The position numbers and the translations under genes were made by a program. Below, piece by piece: positions 22,486 through 25,424 of a DNA stretch of 25,424 nt. Where the stretch lies: the NCBI GenBank assembly GCA_036521995.1, contig DATDGR010000094.1, positions 1 through 25,424 on the forward strand, in the 5' to 3' direction. Every line of letters starts with the position of its first letter. Within the stretch, counting starts at the first letter, position 1. The notes below the pieces were generated by a model that did not search any database, had not been told where the DNA came from, and saw nothing but the letters and a program-made list of their open reading frames with translations. This DNA comes from Gp13-AA77 sp036521995 (GTDB lineage Bacteria > Acidobacteriota > Terriglobia > UBA7540).

Positions 22486-23763
22486 ATGAGAGCAAGGAAA
22501 GTCAGGTTAAAGTCCATGTTTCCATCAAACTCGATGAGTGATCGAAATCAGGCGCGGAGCGTCTCGGTCCGCGCGCGTTCACAGGCAAAGATGTACGGGC
22601 GTTTGGCGGGAGTCCTTCTGGGCGTTGCCGCGGTGTTTTCGGTAGGTTGCGGAAACAAGGAGGAGGCTGCGCCGGCGCCTCCCCCTGACGTTGAGGTGGT
22701 GGAGGTCGTGCAGCGGAACGTGCCCATAACGAAGGAGTGGGTGGCCACCCTGGCTGGTTTCGTGAACGCCGACGTTCGCGCCCAGGTGACGGGCCTTTTG
22801 ATAAAGCAGAATTACAGCAATGGGGATTATGTCAAGAAAGGCGCCCCGCTTTTTCAGATCGATCCCAGGCCCTTTCAGGCCATCCTCGACCAGGCCAAGG
22901 CGAACCTGGACCAGGCCCAGGGAAACCTGCAGCGGGCGCAGGCCACGCTCGGCAAGACAGAGTTGGACGTGGCCCGTTACACGCCGCTGGCCAAACAAGG
23001 CGCCATCAGTCAGCAGGAGCTGGATGACGCGGTGCAGGCCAATCTCGGCGCCAAGGCCCAGGTTGATGCGGACAAGGCAGCCATCGAGGGCGCCCGGGCG
23101 GCCGTGTACTCTGCCCAAATTAATCTCGGCTTCACGTCGATCGTTTCGCCGGTCGACGGGGTGGCGGCCATCGCCGCCGCGCAGGTGGGCAACCTGGTGG
23201 GCCCGCAGACCGGCGCTCTGACTGCGGTTTCCACCGTGAATCCGATCCTGGTAGATTTCAACCCTAGTGAGCAGGAATACCTCAACGCCGTGACGGGGTC
23301 AGGGAACCGGGTAGAGGAAGTGGAGCGCCGGCTGGATTTCAAACTGACCTTGGGGGATGGGTCGGCTTATCCTCACCCAGGGCGCCTTTGGGCGGTCAAC
23401 CGTCAGGTGGATGTGAGGACTGGCACCATCCTGGTTGAGGCCCAGTTCGCCAATCCTGATAATGTGCTTCGGCCGGGTGGTTTCGGCCGCATCAGCTCGG
23501 TGGTGAGAATTCAGCCTGGTGCGTTGCTGGTGCCGCAACGCGCCGTGAACGAATTGCAGGGCGGCTACCAGGTCGCGGTGGTGGGCAGCGACAACAAGGT
23601 CAGTATCCGGACGGTGAAAGCGGGTGCGAAGGTAGGCACTTTGTGGGTGATCGACGAAGGCCTGAAGCCCGGCGAGCGGGTGGTGGCCGAAGGCGCGCAA
23701 AAGGTAAAGGACGGAATGGTGGTAAACCCCAAACCTTTCCAGGAGACTAGCCCGGAAAGCTAA
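22486..23763 (+). CDS. RND efflux periplasmic adaptor (membrane fusion) protein
   Basis: About 425 aa from ATG 22486, chosen because GAGG (22476-22479) lies 6 nt upstream. A later in-frame ATG at 22591 would give a standard lipoprotein signal (LAGVLLGVAAVFSVGC) with the Cys as residue 20; with the earlier start this becomes a long n-region. So the start is not settled. The order is the typical HlyD/AcrA one: lipoyl half (DVRAQVTGLLIKQNYSNGD, then LFQIDPRPF), helical hairpin (ILDQAKANLDQAQGNLQRAQ to LDDAVQANLG), second lipoyl half (TSIVSPVDGVAAIA), beta-barrel (LRPGGFGRISSVV) and membrane-proximal domain (GYQVAVVGSDNKVSIRTVKAG). It links the inner-membrane pump that follows with an outer-membrane channel, not in the window. 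The substrate is unknown. Confidence 0.92.
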   Translation: MRARKVRLKSMFPSNSMSDRNQARSVSVRARSQAKMYGRLAGVLLGVAAVFSVGCGNKEEAAPAPPPDVEVVEVVQRNVPITKEWVATLAGFVNADVRAQVTGLLIKQNYSNGDYVKKGAPLFQIDPRPFQAILDQAKANLDQAQGNLQRAQATLGKTELDVARYTPLAKQGAISQQELDDAVQANLGAKAQVDADKAAIEGARAAVYSAQINLGFTSIVSPVDGVAAIAAAQVGNLVGPQTGALTAVSTVNPILVDFNPSEQEYLNAVTGSGNRVEEVERRLDFKLTLGDGSAYPHPGRLWAVNRQVDVRTGTILVEAQFANPDNVLRPGGFGRISSVVRIQPGALLVPQRAVNELQGGYQVAVVGSDNKVSIRTVKAGAKVGTLWVIDEGLKPGERVVAEGAQKVKDGMVVNPKPFQETSPES

Positions 23764-23970
23764 GTACGCCGTTTCGCATTGTGGTGGCGTGTTTCGACAA
23801 CATTCCACCCCTCACCCACCGCCTCGCAGTTCTGCCTCTCCCCACGGGGAGGGCAGTTTTCTTAACGTTTTTCAGCGGGCTGCTCGTAGGAGAGCAATCC
23901 GTCAGGCAGAGAATTCCAACGCTACCGACAAAGGGGAGTTTCCGGCAGCCGGTCTGTTTCGCCCGACACC
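23764..23970. other. Spacer between the adaptor and pump genes
   Basis: 207 nt without a gene. This is long for two genes that act as one complex. It contains the strong hairpin listed separately. No convincing promoter for the pump gene was found, nor a strong ribosome site just before ATG 23971. Confidence 0.35.
23832..23860 (+). terminator. Strong hairpin followed by a T-run, possible terminator or attenuator
   Basis: CTGCCTCTCCCC (23832-23843) pairs with GGGGAGGGCAG (23846-23856) over 11 pairs with one single-nucleotide bulge; the innermost pairs must open to make a loop. TTTT (23857-23860) and then CTT follow, which fits rho-independent termination. This type of CTCTCCCC-cgGGGAG palindrome also occurs as a mobile intergenic repeat, so it may have been inserted. 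Its place between two genes of one efflux system is odd. Confidence 0.5.
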
Positions 23971-25424
23971 ATGGCTAAATTCTTCATCAACCGTCCCATC
24001 GTGTCCATGGTGATTGCCATCGTCATGGTCATTGTGGGCGCAGTGGCCATTCTCAGCTTGCCAACCGCGCAGTTCCCTAACATCGCCGACCCTCAGATCC
24101 AGGTCAAAGCCACCTACCCGGGTGCGGACGCCCTCACCACAGACCAGGCCGTAGCCACGCCCATCGAGCAGCAGATGAGCGGCGTGGACAACATGAACTA
24201 CATGTACTCGCTCAACCAAAACAGCGGCCAGTCGAACCTGACGGTGGATTTCGATGTGAAGACCGACCCGAACACGGATCTGATTCTGACCCAGATGCGC
24301 GAGTCTCAGGCGGCCTCACAACTTCCTTCGGAAGTGAACGCGCAAGGCGTCATCGTGCAGAAGTCCACTTCCGCCCCGCTGATGCTGTTCGACCTCTACT
24401 CACCGTCGGGCCAATACGACGCCCAGTTCCTGGCCAACTACGCTTACATCAATCTGGTCGACCCGCTGACGCGCGTTTACGGCATAGCCAGCGTGACGAT
24501 CTTTGGCGCCGGGCAGTACGCCATGCGCTTCTGGGTGAACCCGAACCGGCTGGCCAGCCTGCAGATCACAGTCCCGGAGATCATCGAAGCCGTCAAAGCG
24601 CAGAACACCGTGAACCCCTCGGGACAGATCGGCGGCGAACCGGTGCCCCCGGGGCAGTCGTATACCTACGCCGTGCTGGCGCAGGGGCGCCTGGCTACAG
24701 AACAACAGTTCGGCGAGATCGTCATCCGCGCCAATCCGGATGGCTCGATCGTGCGGCTCAAGGATGTGGCTCGAATCGAGCTGGGCGCGCAATCGTACGC
24801 CAATCGGGGCTACCTGGACAGCGTTCCCTCGGCAGCGGTAGCGATTTACCAGCTTCCCGGCTCCAACGCCATCAAGGCCGCCGCCGGGGCCAAGCAGCTC
24901 ATGGAGCAAATGAAGCAACGCTTCCCCCCAGGCCTGGACTACGTTATCGCGCTCGACACCACGCTTCCTGTGACGGCGGGCATCCATGAGATCGTCAAGA
25001 CGCTGGTGGAAGCGCTCGCGCTCGTCATCCTGGTGGTGTTTATCTTCCTGCAGGGCTGGCGGGCTACCCTTATCCCGCTGCTGGCCGTGCCCGTGTCGCT
25101 GGTCGGCACCTTCATGATCTTTCCGTTGCTGGGCTTTTCCATCAACACCCTCTCGCTCTTCGGCCTGGTGCTGGCCATCGGTCTGGTGGTGGACGACGCC
25201 ATCGTGGTGGTGGAGGCGGTCGAACATCACATCGAGGAGGGAATGACTCCAAAGGATGCCGCTTTCAAAGCCATGGAGGAAGTCTCCGCACCGGTGGTAG
25301 GTATCGCCATCGTCCTGTCGGCGGTGTTCATACCCACGGCCTTCATCCCGGGCATCACCGGACTGCTCTATCAGCAGTTCGCGGTCACGATCGCGGTATC
25401 GGTGATCTTCTCGGCCTTCAATGC
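23971..25424 (+). CDS. RND multidrug-type inner-membrane pump (HAE1 family), 3' end outside the window
   Basis: The frame opens at ATG 23971 (MAKFFINRPIVSMVIA) and stays open to the window edge: 484 codons of an expected ~1040. The N-terminus with TM1 and SLPTAQFPNIADPQIQVKATYPGADA is the AcrB/MexB start. The porter domains follow (ANYAYINLVDPLTRVYGIASVTIFG; MRFWVNPNRLASLQI). Then TM2-TM5 (LVILVVFIFLQGWRATLIPLLAVPVSL). TM4 has the proton-relay pair Asp408-Asp409 in GLVVDDAIVVVEAV. Together with the adaptor this is a proton-driven tripartite efflux system; drugs, solvents or lipids are all possible substrates. Partial only because the window ends. Confidence 0.96.
   Translation, partial: MAKFFINRPIVSMVIAIVMVIVGAVAILSLPTAQFPNIADPQIQVKATYPGADALTTDQAVATPIEQQMSGVDNMNYMYSLNQNSGQSNLTVDFDVKTDPNTDLILTQMRESQAASQLPSEVNAQGVIVQKSTSAPLMLFDLYSPSGQYDAQFLANYAYINLVDPLTRVYGIASVTIFGAGQYAMRFWVNPNRLASLQITVPEIIEAVKAQNTVNPSGQIGGEPVPPGQSYTYAVLAQGRLATEQQFGEIVIRANPDGSIVRLKDVARIELGAQSYANRGYLDSVPSAAVAIYQLPGSNAIKAAAGAKQLMEQMKQRFPPGLDYVIALDTTLPVTAGIHEIVKTLVEALALVILVVFIFLQGWRATLIPLLAVPVSLVGTFMIFPLLGFSINTLSLFGLVLAIGLVVDDAIVVVEAVEHHIEEGMTPKDAAFKAMEEVSAPVVGIAIVLSAVFIPTAFIPGITGLLYQQFAVTIAVSVIFSAFN

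Overview
The window (25.4 kb, GC-rich apart from short intergenic stretches) reads as chromosomal DNA of a Gram-negative bacterium. The best guess is Acidobacteriota. Reasons: several predicted outer-membrane or lipid-anchored exported proteins, an RND efflux system, a porin-like barrel fragment of an acidobacterial type, and a large gene carrying a GPRTAEGK...RNARKHG motif that I associate with that phylum. This is inference from family resemblance, not from a marker gene.

Layout. Positions 1-1300 are decayed: the C-terminal end of a porin-like barrel on the minus strand, next to a twice-frameshifted GH38 alpha-mannosidase fragment on the plus strand. A DUF2490-like barrel gene (1416-2132) follows, with a tiny well-primed ORF in its leader. 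Positions 2133-2564 hold only weak coding remnants. A minus-strand block (6211 down to 2565) encodes XerD, a class II poly(A) polymerase/CCA-adding-type nucleotidyltransferase whose DxD motif appears lost, and a lipoprotein-like methyltransferase that starts 6 nt after it. On the plus strand come ilvD and a coiled-coil C4 zinc-ribbon protein, which converges on rnhA (minus). An acyl-CoA dehydrogenase (plus) converges on a secreted protein of 21 consecutive TPRs (minus). Divergent from the TPR gene is a GH29 alpha-L-fucosidase whose predicted promoter carries a perfect 9+9 palindrome. yebC and a secreted protein of unknown function form a tight minus-strand pair.

Positions 16954-19047 hold an unrecognised two-gene minus-strand locus: a large protein broken by a frame change, then a small coiled-coil protein. 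A 965-bp non-coding gap follows, containing a DnaA-box-like 9-mer, a dispersed-repeat-type hairpin and a 14-nt palindrome. The right end has a MASE1-PAS-PAS histidine kinase without a visible response regulator, then an RND adaptor and inner-membrane pump separated by a terminator-like hairpin. The pump runs off the window.

Most genes are ordinary housekeeping or envelope functions. The points most worth a second look are the nucleotidyltransferase with a non-canonical active site, the fucosidase palindrome over its -35, and the unrecognised KHG-motif/coiled-coil locus. I see no CRISPR array, rRNA, tRNA, or intact insertion sequence.
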